DNA from: Staphylococcus sp. 17KM0847
Lineage (GTDB): Bacteria > Bacillota > Bacilli > Staphylococcales > Staphylococcaceae
DNA length: 64,000 nt
Assembly (NCBI RefSeq): GCF_013463155.1
Contig: NZ_CP040781.1
Span: 1,922,001 to 1,986,000, forward strand
Reading direction: 5' to 3'
The number at the start of each line of letters is the position of its first letter. Position 1 is the first letter of the stretch. The translations under genes were made by a program, and so were the position numbers. Of this stretch, positions 18,552-30,108 are shown in pieces. The notes under the pieces were generated by a model. The model was given only the letters and a program-made list of their open reading frames with translations, was not told the origin of the DNA and searched no databases.

Positions 18552-19190
18552 TTATTTTACCTCTTCTAATTTAGTAATCATCTTTTGATTCCTAATACAT
18601 ATTTCTTGTGCATTAGGAATTCTTGTTATGAGATGATCGACCTCTATTTGCGTATCAAGCATGACATAATCAATATTCTGATTTTCAGATTCTAATGAGA
18701 GTATCAACATCTCTATGGCTAACCCATCTATTCTCCCCTCTCTTTTAGCTCTTTGGTAAGTTTTATTAGAAATCATTGCATCATTAAATATCTTATTTAT
18801 TTTAGAAAGGTTTTCTTTTTTGTATGCATTAAATAACATTATATTTCTCGCTTCATTAAAATTAATACCTAGAAAACGTTCAGACTTATCTAACATCGCC
18901 TTAATAATCGCACCATCATATTTAGTTGAAGCTTGTTTAACCTTTTTATAATAAGCTTTGGCGACCTCTTGAGCTGAAACCACAAACCGTTGATCTTCTA
19001 TAAAAAAATAAGCACCATTTCCTAAGTCATTAGGCATTTTTGTTTTGGCATTGCCTCGTAAAGATACGACTTTTCGGTTAAACCTATTATACTTAAAACA
19101 TTGAGTTCTCAATATTTCTTCAACATTGTCCTTTTTTGTCGCATGATAACCAATAATGTATTTTGCGCTACTTTGTGATGTTAAGCTCAT
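18552..19190 (-). CDS. Putative ADP-ribosyltransferase-like toxin
   Basis: A 212-residue protein whose first third fits the PARP-type ADP-ribosyltransferase layout. It has a His-x-Thr motif in GYHATKKDN (H16, T18), followed about 40 residues later by the LGNGAYFF motif (G57, G59, Y61), like the Gly-x-Gly-x-Tyr that follows the NAD site. A catalytic Glu in the second half is likely but I cannot place it. The ATG at 19190 has AGGTGA upstream. It is first in a three-gene operon with a small antitoxin and a SecB-like chaperone, as in CmdTAC, whose toxin ADP-ribosylates mRNA during phage infection. The call is inferred from motifs and context; another toxin fold is possible. Confidence 0.5.
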   Translation of the reverse strand: MSLTSQSSAKYIIGYHATKKDNVEEILRTQCFKYNRFNRKVVSLRGNAKTKMPNDLGNGAYFFIEDQRFVVSAQEVAKAYYKKVKQASTKYDGAIIKAMLDKSERFLGINFNEARNIMLFNAYKKENLSKINKIFNDAMISNKTYQRAKREGRIDGLAIEMLILSLESENQNIDYVMLDTQIEVDHLITRIPNAQEICIRNQKMITKLEEVK

Positions 19191-19564
19191 TACGATATCA
19201 CCTGTTATTACAAAATTAAAGTAGTCTTATTATCTCTTTCAAATCAAAAGACCGTCAATAATTTTCTAAATTAAGTATTAAAATAAACAAAGTTATCTTT
19301 AACACTAATAGCACAGACAATTTGCATCACTCCTGCACTTTATAATACTTTTTAATGATATTAAATATCCTTTTAATTCGTGCATTCGCCCTATTGCTTA
19401 TCAATTATTCAAAATACGACAACCATTTATATCACTTTATTACAATCCTTAACGACTCTATACCTCCAAATTGAACAATAATATAGCAATTCATTGTAAG
19501 CGTGTATGACAATCATACAGACAACGCTATATACTAGAATTTTGTACTCTCACAAAGCAAAAAA
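19191..19564. other. Promoter region of the toxin-antitoxin-chaperone operon
   Basis: AT-rich, no supported gene. It should hold the minus-strand promoter for the operon. I see no convincing palindromic operator next to the toxin start. Confidence 0.4.
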
Positions 19565-19596
19565 GCTAGAAACCCCACAATAACGGGGATTCTAGC
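19565..19596 (-). terminator. guaA-type terminator copy, possible left end of an old insertion
   Basis: GCTAGAAACCCC pairs with GGGGATTCTAGC, followed on the minus strand by TTTTTT. It closely matches the real guaA terminator at 24666-24706 (GGCTAGAAACCG/CGGTCATTCTAGCC). The bases after it (TATAACTCCCAATTC) weakly resemble the guaA 3' end (TAATTATTCCCATTC). This suggests a decayed direct repeat left by insertion of an island at guaA. Confidence 0.55.
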
Positions 19597-19790
19597 CTTA
19601 AATATATATAACTCCCAATTCATCATAGAATCTGCTTCAAAACTCTTCACACTCTATCAAAGAGATTATGTATCAATATTTATAAGTTTATAGTGATATT
19701 ATTACTAATGTTATTCCGAATGTTAAGAATCCATTTAAGCCATTATCACTATAAAAACTTATGTTGATTCAATAACAACCTAATTTATTG

Positions 19791-19949
19791 CTATAGTTTT
19801 TTCACCACCTCAAACCAAGGAAAAACAAATTGCTCCCCCACATGTAAGAAGCATAACTTATTCGTGGTATAATGTTTACGGTACCCTAAAACGCCATTCC
19901 TCACTACAAGATAGGGGTTTCTCAGAAGAGTTTCATTAGATTGTAACAT
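19791..19949 (-). CDS. Small protein (52 residues) coupled to the upstream membrane protein gene
   Basis: The minus strand gives an open frame beginning MLQSNETLLRNPYLVV and ending FEVVKKL. It has aromatic and basic residues spread through it and no membrane segment. Its ATG lies 3 bases after the stop of the 252-residue membrane protein gene, and AAGGA within the end of that gene lies about 10 bases upstream. This spacing is typical of a coupled two-gene unit. I do not recognise the sequence. Confidence 0.45.
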   Translation of the reverse strand: MLQSNETLLRNPYLVVRNGVLGYRKHYTTNKLCFLHVGEQFVFPWFEVVKKL

Positions 19950-19952
19950 TAG

Positions 19953-20711
19953 TTATAATTCCTTCATAATTTTAGAGATATTCTCTTTCTCTGCGTTAAA
20001 ATTTATATGTTGAACTAAACACCATAACCAAATGATTGCAAAAAGTGCAGGAATACCATGTATTAATATTAAACAATATATATTTTTTACATCTTCAATA
20101 AGTGATAAACCTAAAGAAATAACACATGAACATACTTGAACTATCGACCAGATTAAAAAACAACCACTTTTATATTTTTCTCCATTAAAAGTTTCTATTA
20201 ATTCATAACTATTATCATTCTCCAGCAACCTTGTCTTTACATACCTAGCATTAAATTTTAGATCATTTTTTTCGTCAGCACCTTTGACCTCTTCTTTTAA
20301 GGTATATTGTATTGTCTTTTTTTCTGTAATGTCATAAAAATATCTATCTATTTTGTAAACTTTTCTTGGCTCATTAGAAACGACCGACTCTCCCTCACCA
20401 TTTTGTGTTTTTAATTCTTTATAAAATAAATATCTTAGGTTATGTCTTTCAATATCATCTTTGAAGATTGAAAAGATCGCAAGCGAACATAATAAAAAAA
20501 CACCTATAATTATTAGATCAAGCCACATTAGGAAATTGTCTTTTTTAGTAAAAATTATATTTATCAATATTAAAAGAAAACTAATAATTTGAAAGCATAA
20601 AAATAATATTAAATCCGATATATCTTCTACACTCAATTTTGCAGGCATTAAATCTGTATTAAATTTCTTTTCAAATTTAAACAATCCTTTTAAATCTCCT
20701 ATTACTTTCAT
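19953..20711 (-). CDS. Unknown membrane protein, four predicted TM segments
   Basis: A 252-residue protein. Two membrane segments lie at about residues 33-53 and 63-83, then a soluble charged domain (about 85-180, with EGESVVSNEPRKVYK and repeated Lys/Glu), then two more segments at about 184-203 and 211-235. AGGAGGG lies 11 bases before the ATG. Base composition is markedly AT-rich, and it sits between a guaA-type terminator copy and a dead insertion sequence, so it is probably acquired. It is followed by a coupled 52-residue gene. I do not recognise the family; a phage-defence or superinfection role is possible from location only. Confidence 0.6.
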   Translation of the reverse strand: MKVIGDLKGLFKFEKKFNTDLMPAKLSVEDISDLILFLCFQIISFLLILINIIFTKKDNFLMWLDLIIIGVFLLCSLAIFSIFKDDIERHNLRYLFYKELKTQNGEGESVVSNEPRKVYKIDRYFYDITEKKTIQYTLKEEVKGADEKNDLKFNARYVKTRLLENDNSYELIETFNGEKYKSGCFLIWSIVQVCSCVISLGLSLIEDVKNIYCLILIHGIPALFAIIWLWCLVQHINFNAEKENISKIMKEL

Positions 20712-20800
20712 TTTATGATATACCCTCCTATTTTTTATTTATCATACAAAATAATGTTATAAAATGTAAGATATAACATCTATAATAAACATAAAAAGAA

Positions 20801-22510
20801 GGGGCTGGGACATAATTTCTAGTCAAAAAATAAAGTCCTCACGTATAATAATGAATAACCACAAACAAAACGATACGGAGGAACTTTATAAGTACAAACA
20901 TTATAAGATGTCTCAACTAACACTACCAATTGAAACGGAAATTACATTTCCTCAAAACGATATTTCTACTATTATTAATCATATTGTTGAATCTATACCT
21001 GATGAGGAGTTTAATAACTATTATACCCATAGAGGTCCCTCTTCTTACCATCCAAAGATGATGTTAAAAATACTTCTTTATAGCTATTCTCAATCTATTT
21101 TTTTCAGGGCGCAAAATAGAATTCCTTCTTAAAGATAGCTGTCGTCTTATGTGGCTTGCCCAAGGACAAACACCTTCTTACAGAACTATAAATAGATTCA
21201 GAGTGAACCCACATATGATAGGGATTTTACAAACCTTATTTGTGGGTTTTAGAGCTCAGTTAATTGAAGATAAATTAATATCTGAAGATGTTGTTTACAT
21301 AGATGGAACTAAGCTTGAAGCAAATGCCAATAAATATACGTTTCAATGGCTGGCAAATACTAAAATGTTCAGCCAATCGGTTGTTGAAAAGTCCCACACA
21401 CTCTACGAAACTTTAGTAGCTGAGAAAATTATTCCAGAAATTAAAAAAGAATCTTCAAAAGAATGATCAAAAGAAGAGATGACTCAAATTGAAACATATC
21501 TAGAGAACAAAGAAAAACATTTAACTTCTCAAATTAACAGCACTGCTCATACTCAAGAACGTAAAAAATTGAGAAAGCAACAAAGTCAAATTAAGAAAAA
21601 CAAAAACGCAATTAATGATTTTAGAGAACGCAAAATTAAGTATTAGAAACAAAAGAAAATTTATGGTAATAGAAAGAGTTATTCAACAACAGATCATGAT
21701 GTGACATTTATAAGAATGAAAGATGACCACATGAAAACCGGGCTATAACCTGCAAATAGTAACGAATAATCAATTTATACTAGCCTACGATGTGTATAAT
21801 AATCCAGGAGATACAAGGACACTAGAACCATTTTTGAATGAAATGAAAGATTTGTATGGTGATATTCCTGAGTATATTGTAGTTGATGCAGGTTATGGTA
21901 GTGAAAGTAATTATAAAATGGTACTGGATGATTTTGAAAAGACGCCACTAATCACTTATGGAATGTATATTAAAGAAGGGAAAAAGAAATTTAAAAATGA
22001 TCCGTTTATCTCTTCAAATTGGAGATACAATGAATTAGACGACTATTACTTGTGTCCTAATAATAAAGAGTTGCATTTCTTCAAATATAGAATTAGACAT
22101 GATTATTACGGTTATCGTCGAGATTTTAAAGAATACAGATGTGAAGATTGTTTCGATTGTCCATTGCGAAGCAAATGTATGAAACAAGCTAAAAATCCGA
22201 ATACAAATAAAAAATTACTTAAAAACTTCACTTGGGAATTCCTAAAAAATTATACAAAAAATTGCTTTCAGACCCCAAAATGAATGGCATCTACAAAAAA
22301 AGTAAAATAGATGTCGAATCAGCTTTCGGAAATCTGAAGGCTAATTTCGGTTTCAAAAGATTGTCTTACGTACCCAATCTAAAGTCGAATATGAGATTGT
22401 AAATGCCCTTACGGCACTAAATATAAGAAAATCAGCAAGATAAGTGTTAATTTTCAACAAAGTACAGTGGTGTTTCTCTTATTGGAACTGAAACCTTATG
22501 TCCCAGCCCC
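20801..22510 (+). mobile_element. Decayed IS1182-family element (IS1272-like)
   Basis: The 15-bp perfect terminal inverted repeats GGGGCTGGGACATAA (20801-20815) and TTATGTCCCAGCCCC (22496-22510) bound a 1,710-bp element carrying a broken transposase. Ends of this type and the transposase sequence match the IS1272 branch of the IS1182 family. I see no clear target duplication in the flanks, in keeping with this family often targeting hairpins. Confidence 0.85.
20851..22443 (+). pseudogene. IS1182-family transposase, multiply disrupted
   Basis: The coding sequence is broken by a frameshift near 21115, stop codons near 21464 and 21643, and further frameshifts near 21750 and 22280. Recognisable blocks remain: the N-terminal MSQLTLPIETEITFPQND, the first catalytic Asp in VVYIDGTKLEANANKY, the second in YIVVDAGYGSESNY, a Cys-rich insert (CEDCFDCPLRSKC) and the Glu block VESAFGNLKANFGF near 22317-22358. 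All parts of the DDE triad are present but cannot be translated as one protein, so the copy is dead. Terminal repeats are still intact and could be mobilised by a related transposase. Confidence 0.88.
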
Positions 22511-22708
22511 CTCTATCATTTCCTATACTTCTATTCCCAGTCGATGAAATGACTGTTTTTCGTTGGTTTGTATTAACTTATAACCATTGATATATCATTG
22601 CTTTGATATGGGGTACTTCTTATCAACTTACATCAATTATTAAATAACGTATTCAATGCCTGCATGCGTGAAATGGTTTATAATTAAACTTAAATCACAT
22701 CAGACCAT

Positions 22709-23887
22709 TCAAACATTGGCATTAATATTATTATCTTTAATCAAACTGACATGCTTCTGAACGTCTAATTTTAAACCAATATCTTTTTTTAAGATATCAA
22801 TTTCAATTGTTTTAATTCTATTATTAATTTTATTATCCTCTTTTTTTATGCTCTTAACAAAATCTTTTCTTTCTTTATTATCTAAAAATATAGAAATACT
22901 AAAAACCAGAGAAAACATACCATGTTTACATTTTCTTCTCGCTTTTATTTGGTATTTTTTTAATTTAGCATTATGATTTTTAGGGTCTTTATAGTAAGGT
23001 AATGATTTACCAAAATCCATAAAATAATCGTCAATATTTTTTCCATGAGAAGTGCAAATGAAACGCTCATTATGAGCACAAATATTTCGATACAAAGTTA
23101 ATATGCCTAAAACCTTATACATATTATATAAATCTTCTTCCTTATTTTTGTGAGTTATTCCAAGTATGTCCATTGCTCTAAAAGCTACATTATCTGTTAA
23201 AATTATAAATAAATGGCTGATGTTACCTAAAGTTAAAATATTAGTCAATATCCAAAGAGGCACGTATCCATGATTATTTTTATATGACTTTATTGATTCT
23301 TTTTTACCTTTTTGATCTCTAATAACCGATGTTACATTATCATAAAATTTTTTATACTCTTTTTCTCTACTTAAAGGTATATAATCAGATTCTGAAATAA
23401 TTTGACTGCGCACTGGTATTCCATCTTTTTTACTAGTGTATGTATATTGGTAATGGACCTTATTGTTTGTTCTTTCAATAAAGTAAGTTTTTGTAGTATT
23501 ATAGTACTTGTCTTTTAAGTATTCAAACTCTTTATGTAAGTTTTCATGAGTGTGATTTTCATAAAAAGCTTGCACAATAGCGTGCTTTACTTTCTCCTCT
23601 ATATATAAAAGGTACTGTAAAAATATACTGCGCATATTATTATCATATTGCATTACTTCATATAATTCACTTGGCTTAGTACCATTTCTATAAAAATCTT
23701 CTTTATTACCTCTTTTTTTCATTTCTTCATAATCCAAAAACAAATGTTTGTATCCATTTATTAAGTTATAATAATTGTTGCTTTCCAGAATTTTTATTTC
23801 TCTTGTCGCATTTTTTCTTATCTGCATATTTCTTGACTTCAATATTTCTATTCTTTCATCAACTGTTTTATATACCTTTTCATCCAT
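22709..23887 (-). CDS. AbiF/Abi_2-family HEPN protein, phage defence candidate
   Basis: A 392-residue protein of the Abi_2 (AbiD/AbiF) family. The family core is visible in NNYYNLINGYKHLF near residue 40, YIEEKVKHA near 95, and the HEPN RNase motif R-x4-H in YRNICAHNERF (R267, H272). HEPN proteins of this group act by cutting RNA, and AbiF proteins are linked to abortive infection. The second in-frame ATG (23887) is used because GGGGGAT precedes it; the ATG at 23905 has only a T run upstream. That T run follows a terminator-like hairpin directly before the gene, which suggests an upstream small RNA. It is AT-rich and lies within the accessory block. Confidence 0.8.
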   Translation of the reverse strand: MDEKVYKTVDERIEILKSRNMQIRKNATREIKILESNNYYNLINGYKHLFLDYEEMKKRGNKEDFYRNGTKPSELYEVMQYDNNMRSIFLQYLLYIEEKVKHAIVQAFYENHTHENLHKEFEYLKDKYYNTTKTYFIERTNNKVHYQYTYTSKKDGIPVRSQIISESDYIPLSREKEYKKFYDNVTSVIRDQKGKKESIKSYKNNHGYVPLWILTNILTLGNISHLFIILTDNVAFRAMDILGITHKNKEEDLYNMYKVLGILTLYRNICAHNERFICTSHGKNIDDYFMDFGKSLPYYKDPKNHNAKLKKYQIKARRKCKHGMFSLVFSISIFLDNKERKDFVKSIKKEDNKINNRIKTIEIDILKKDIGLKLDVQKHVSLIKDNNINANV

Positions 23888-23905
23888 AAACCTACTATCC
23901 CCCAT

Positions 23906-24080
23906 AAAAAAGGGGCCATTTGAGATAAACTCATTGGCCCATTAGATCATTCATCTATTATAATAACATATTAGCCTTATTAAACTCTATGAAAAGTCTA
24001 ACACTATATATTGTGTTTTAAACCAAAATTATAGCTTACTTTAAAGATGATCGGAGTAAAAAACACTATATATTGTGTCA
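23906..24080 (-). ncRNA. Candidate abiF-associated non-coding RNA ending in a terminator
   Basis: On the minus strand a GGGCCAATGAG/CTCAAATGGCCC stem with a 5-base loop and a TTTTTT tail (23906-23940) ends immediately before abiF. Upstream lie TATAAT (about 24028-24033) and two copies of a 17-base palindromic element. A terminator between promoter and gene fits a short RNA with read-through into abiF. Conserved RNAs upstream of abiF genes are known; I infer membership from position and structure only. Confidence 0.35.
24000..24078 (-). repeat. Two direct copies of a 17-bp near-palindrome upstream of abiF
   Basis: AACACTATATATTGTGT occurs at 24000-24016 and 24062-24078, 62 bp apart. The core ACAC-N-ATATAT-N-GTGT is self-complementary except at two positions. 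TTGACA overlaps the distal copy on the minus strand (24075-24080). It looks like paired operators or repeated RNA elements. Confidence 0.6.
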
Positions 24081-24430
24081 ACAACTTTTTTATAATAACC
24101 GAGTCATTTATGCCATATAATAACTACACAGATGAAAAACATTCTAATATCCTCACAAAAACTACCACTATTATTATACTATTTGTTTACTGCTCACCCC
24201 CGCACTGAAAGACAGACCTAAGTAAGCCACCCAATAGAACGGTGCATACGCTTATTTTTAGAGAATTCCCTTTATTTATATCCACGTTACCACAATAGCA
24301 ATATGGTTGGTGTACTTATATATGGTGTCGTGATTTGAGACCCCCTTATCTTGTCAAAACCTTACTAAAAATTACGGTGATATTTTGCATAATGTTGCAA
24401 ATGAACTTACATTATTTTGAAACGGTTAAC
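24081..24430. other. AT-rich stretch without intact genes
   Basis: No start with a credible frame. It probably contains further decayed integrase sequence, since recognisable integrase codons begin at about 24431, but I cannot read any here. Confidence 0.4.
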
Positions 24431-24640
24431 ATTCGCCAACACGGTCATCGACGTACTGTAAATAGAAGTTTGCTATGTGTCAGCTAATTCCTCAAATTTG
24501 AAGAGAGTCTATCTATCCAATAGATACAAGATAGACTAAGTCATGACGATATAAAAACTACAATGGATATATACGCACACGTCACTGAAAAACAACGGGA
24601 TCAAGTCGCTGAAAAATTTGCGAAATACATCAATTTCTAG
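24431..24640 (+). pseudogene. C-terminal remnant of a tyrosine-recombinase integrase
   Basis: The last 33 codons are clean and read SHDDIKTTMDIYAHVT through to KYINF-stop at 24640, holding the box II Gly/Ser-His region and the nucleophile Tyr of MDIYAHV. Upstream, other frames keep degraded pieces: HGHRRT (equivalent to HGLRHT, with the catalytic Arg), SLLCV and NLKRV. The type is that of staphylococcal phage or pathogenicity-island integrases. It points toward the guaA 3' end 80 bases away, a known insertion site of such islands. The gene is dead and the rest of the protein is missing. Confidence 0.8.
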
Positions 24641-24665
24641 CCGAACGTATTCAAAGATAAAACAA

Positions 24666-24706
24666 AAAGGCTAGAAACCGTGCAACAACGGTCATTCTAG
24701 CCTTAA
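24666..24706 (-). terminator. guaA operon terminator
   Basis: AAGGCTAGAAACCG pairs with CGGTCATTCTAGCCTT, followed on the minus strand by TTTTTGTTTT, 17 bases after the guaA stop. Confidence 0.85.
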
Positions 24707-24717
24707 ATTACATACTA

Positions 24718-24740
24718 TTTAATTATTCCCATTCGATTGT
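24718..24740. other. Probable chromosomal attachment site at the guaA 3' end
   Basis: The last codons and stop of guaA (TTTAATTATTCCCATTCGAT on the plus strand) coincide with the attachment site used by guaA-targeting staphylococcal islands. An integrase remnant lies next to it. Confidence 0.45.
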
Positions 24741-26264
24741 ACTTGGGGGTTTAGATGTAATATCATACACAACACGGTTAACGTGGTCTACCTCATTTAC
24801 AATACGTGTAGAGATCTTTTGTAACACTTCCCAATCAATACGAGCAAAGTCACTCGTCATACCGTCGATTGATGTGACTGCACGAACACCTACTGTATAG
24901 TCGTATGTACGATAGTCGCCCATTACACCAACAGAACGGATATCCGGAAGAACTGTAAAGTATTGCCAGATGTCACGCTCTAAACCTTCTTCACGAATAA
25001 CTTCTCGTAATATCGCATCTGATTCACGGACAATTTCTAACTTATCTTCTGTAATCTCACCAAGAACTCGAATTCCTAGACCTGGGCCTGGGAAAGGTTG
25101 ACGCCAAACGAGGTGTTCAGGAATACCCAACTCGATACCAAGGGCACGCACTTCATCTTTGAACAATGTGTTAATTGGTTCGATCAGTTCGAATTCCATG
25201 TCTTCTGGTAGTCCACCTACATTATGGTGTGACTTGATTGTTTGTGCCGTCTTTGTTCCCGACTCAATAACATCTGTGTAGAGTGTGCCTTGTGCAAGGA
25301 AGTCTACCCCTTCTAGCTTGGATGCTTCATCGTCAAAAACGTACACAAATTCGTTTCCAATAATTTTACGTTTCTTTTCTGGATCTGAAACACCTGCCAG
25401 TTTTGACATAAAACGTTCTTCTGCGTTAACACGGATGATATTCATATTGAAGCCTTCCGCAAACTGCTCCATAACCATGTCGCCTTCACCTTTACGCAAT
25501 AAGCCGTGATCCACAAAAATACATGTCAATTGATCACCAATAGCTTTGTGTAACAATACCGCGACAACAGATGAGTCTACACCGCCACTCATTGCACACA
25601 ATACTTTACGTGAGCCCACTTTTTCACGAATTTTCTGCACTTCAATGTCGATAAAGTTTTCCATCGTCCATTCGCCTGTACATTGACAAACACGACGAAC
25701 AAAATTGCGTAGTAAATCATTGCCAAACTCTGTATGACGTACTTCTGGGTGGAACTGCACACCATAGATGCGACGTGACTTGTCTTCTATTGCTGCATAT
25801 TGTGTACTTGGACTATCTGCAATTACTTCAAAACCTTCTGGAATTTCAATCACTTTATCTGAATGACTCATCCATACCGTCTGTTCTTCCGGTAAACCGT
25901 GGAAAAGTTCGTCTGATTTTGCTTTGATGATTGCTTTGCCATACTCTCGCTCATTCGCACGCTCTACTTTGCCACCTAATAGCTTGGTCGTCAGCTGCAT
26001 CCCGTAGCAAATACCTAGTACAGGTACACCTAAGTGATATATTTCTGGATCAATTGTAAAAGCGTCCGCTTCATATACTGAGTTTGGACCTCCTGATAAG
26101 ATGATGCCTTTAGGATTCATCTTTTTAATCTCATCGATTGAAATCTCATGGTCATGCAGTTCACTGTATACGCCCATTTCACGAATACGACGTGTAATTA
26201 ATTGGTTATACTGACTACCAAAATCTAGGACAAGAATAAGCTCTTGTTCTTTTGCCATTTCCAT
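24723..26264 (-). CDS. guaA: GMP synthase (glutamine-hydrolysing)
   Basis: It converts XMP to GMP with glutamine and ATP. The 513 residues match the staphylococcal family length. The class-I glutaminase domain is N-terminal (nucleophile Cys in GICYGMQ near residue 85, His/Glu in FHPEVRHT near 172), followed by the ATP-pyrophosphatase domain with the PP-loop MSGGVDSS near 225 and the C-terminal dimer domain ending KPPSTIEWE. The first ATG is used, with AAGGAG 10 bases upstream. It is the last gene of xpt-pbuX-guaB-guaA, controlled by the guanine riboswitch. Its 3' end doubles as an island insertion site. Confidence 0.97.
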   Translation of the reverse strand: MEMAKEQELILVLDFGSQYNQLITRRIREMGVYSELHDHEISIDEIKKMNPKGIILSGGPNSVYEADAFTIDPEIYHLGVPVLGICYGMQLTTKLLGGKVERANEREYGKAIIKAKSDELFHGLPEEQTVWMSHSDKVIEIPEGFEVIADSPSTQYAAIEDKSRRIYGVQFHPEVRHTEFGNDLLRNFVRRVCQCTGEWTMENFIDIEVQKIREKVGSRKVLCAMSGGVDSSVVAVLLHKAIGDQLTCIFVDHGLLRKGEGDMVMEQFAEGFNMNIIRVNAEERFMSKLAGVSDPEKKRKIIGNEFVYVFDDEASKLEGVDFLAQGTLYTDVIESGTKTAQTIKSHHNVGGLPEDMEFELIEPINTLFKDEVRALGIELGIPEHLVWRQPFPGPGLGIRVLGEITEDKLEIVRESDAILREVIREEGLERDIWQYFTVLPDIRSVGVMGDYRTYDYTVGVRAVTSIDGMTSDFARIDWEVLQKISTRIVNEVDHVNRVVYDITSKPPSTIEWE

Positions 26265-26285
26265 ACTATTTGTACTCCTTTAACC

Positions 26286-29054
<2,769 letters not shown>

Positions 29055-29055
<1 letters not shown>

Positions 29056-29636
29056 TACTCTGCATCTCCTAGCAACGTTACTTTATTTCCTTTTAAAGAG
29101 GCAACTTGACAAAGTGATGAAACTGTCAGTCCTGCTTCTTCTAGGCGAGTACGTCCGGGTTGGAAACTTTTCTCAACCAATATCCCTACACCGACTGTTT
29201 TAGCACCTGCCTGTTGTGCTAGACGATGTAAACCTAGTGCGGCTTCACCATTCGCTAAAAAGTCGTCAATAATGAGGACGTTGTCTTCCTCAGATAAAAA
29301 CTCGGTTGAAACAATAACTGTATTAGTCTTGTTTTTAGTAAATGAGTGAACATCTGTCTGATAATACCCTTTGCTCAGCGTATTCGGTTTTGCCTTTTTT
29401 GCAAATAAACAAGGAACATTAAAACGATGTGCTGCCATAATCGCTGGCGCAATACCTGATGCCTCAATTGTCAAAATTTTTGTAACACCCTGACTTCCAA
29501 ACTGCTGATAAAACACCTCACCAATCTCATACATCAATCCAGCATCAATTTGATGATTCAAAAAACCGTCTACTTTGAGAATTGTTTCATCAATCACCAC
29601 ACCATCTTCAATGACTTTTCTCTTTAATGCATCCAA
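29055..29636 (-). CDS. xpt: Xanthine phosphoribosyltransferase
   Basis: It makes XMP from xanthine and PRPP. The TTG at 29636 is chosen because AAGGAGG lies 7 bases upstream and gives 193 residues starting LDALKRKVIEDGVVIDE, in line with known Xpt proteins; an upstream start at 29678 would run through the leader terminator. The PRPP-binding loop is VLIIDDFLANG near residue 122. It is the first gene of the purine salvage/GMP operon, downstream of a purine riboswitch. Confidence 0.93.
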
Positions 29637-29675
29637 AACTATTCCTCCTTGATACCTCAAGATATGAAAAAAACC

Positions 29676-29720
29676 CAAAACTGGAGAATATCGTTTCAGG
29701 TGTTTGAGTAATAGTCATAC
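29676..29720 (-). terminator. Possible riboswitch-controlled terminator before xpt
   Basis: On the minus strand CTCAAACACCTGAAAC and CCAGTTTTGGGT can pair imperfectly and are followed by TTTTTTT, about 40 bases before the xpt start. The position fits the expression platform of the riboswitch, though the stem is not perfect. Confidence 0.45.
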
Positions 29721-29838
29721 AATTGTAAAATAACGCTATATTCGTTCATTTAGCACAGATTCATTGCGATTTGTTTATGATGTATAGACACACAATGATG
29801 AAACCAAACATACGTCGCGTGTTACAGATGTAGTAATT

Positions 29839-29908
29839 ACTCATAGTCATGTTGTTTAAGGCAACATGGTAGAAACTTCTAAAGCCATATTCTTCAGATT
29901 ATATGAGT
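29839..29908 (-). ncRNA. Purine riboswitch, guanine class
   Basis: The minus-strand aptamer begins ACTCATATAATC and closes with GACTATGAGT (P1 ACTCATA/TATGAGT). It has the conserved AGTTTCTACC after P2 and the P3 hairpin ATGTTGCC/AACAACAT. The specificity base in GACTAT is C, which selects guanine, hypoxanthine or xanthine rather than adenine. It lies about 200 bases before xpt and should turn the operon off when guanine is plentiful. Confidence 0.93.
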
Positions 29909-30046
29909 CCTAATAAATTATTAACTGATAATAGCAAATTTACTGTCCTTTCGCAATACTACCAAGCGAAGTCTCATATTTTCAGAACTTTATATAATTT
30001 TCTTTACAAATACAATTGTTTATAGACATAATAAAAGATATTAAAA

Positions 30047-30072
30047 GTTTAAGTTTTTATGTTATAGGGTAC
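30047..30072 (+). promoter_or_regulatory. Sigma-B promoter of the YflT-like stress gene
   Basis: GTTTAA and GGGTAC are separated by 14 bases, matching the sigma-B consensus GTTTAA-N12-15-GGGTAT in all but the last base. It lies about 37 bases upstream of the chosen start. Confidence 0.75.
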
Positions 30073-30108
30073 GTTAACATTAATTAATGATGAATGGAGG
30101 CGCCACAG

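Noticed and set aside
24540..24640. Integrase stub considered as a live small gene
   Set aside because: There is no start codon with a ribosome site, and upstream integrase blocks lie in different frames with stops between them.
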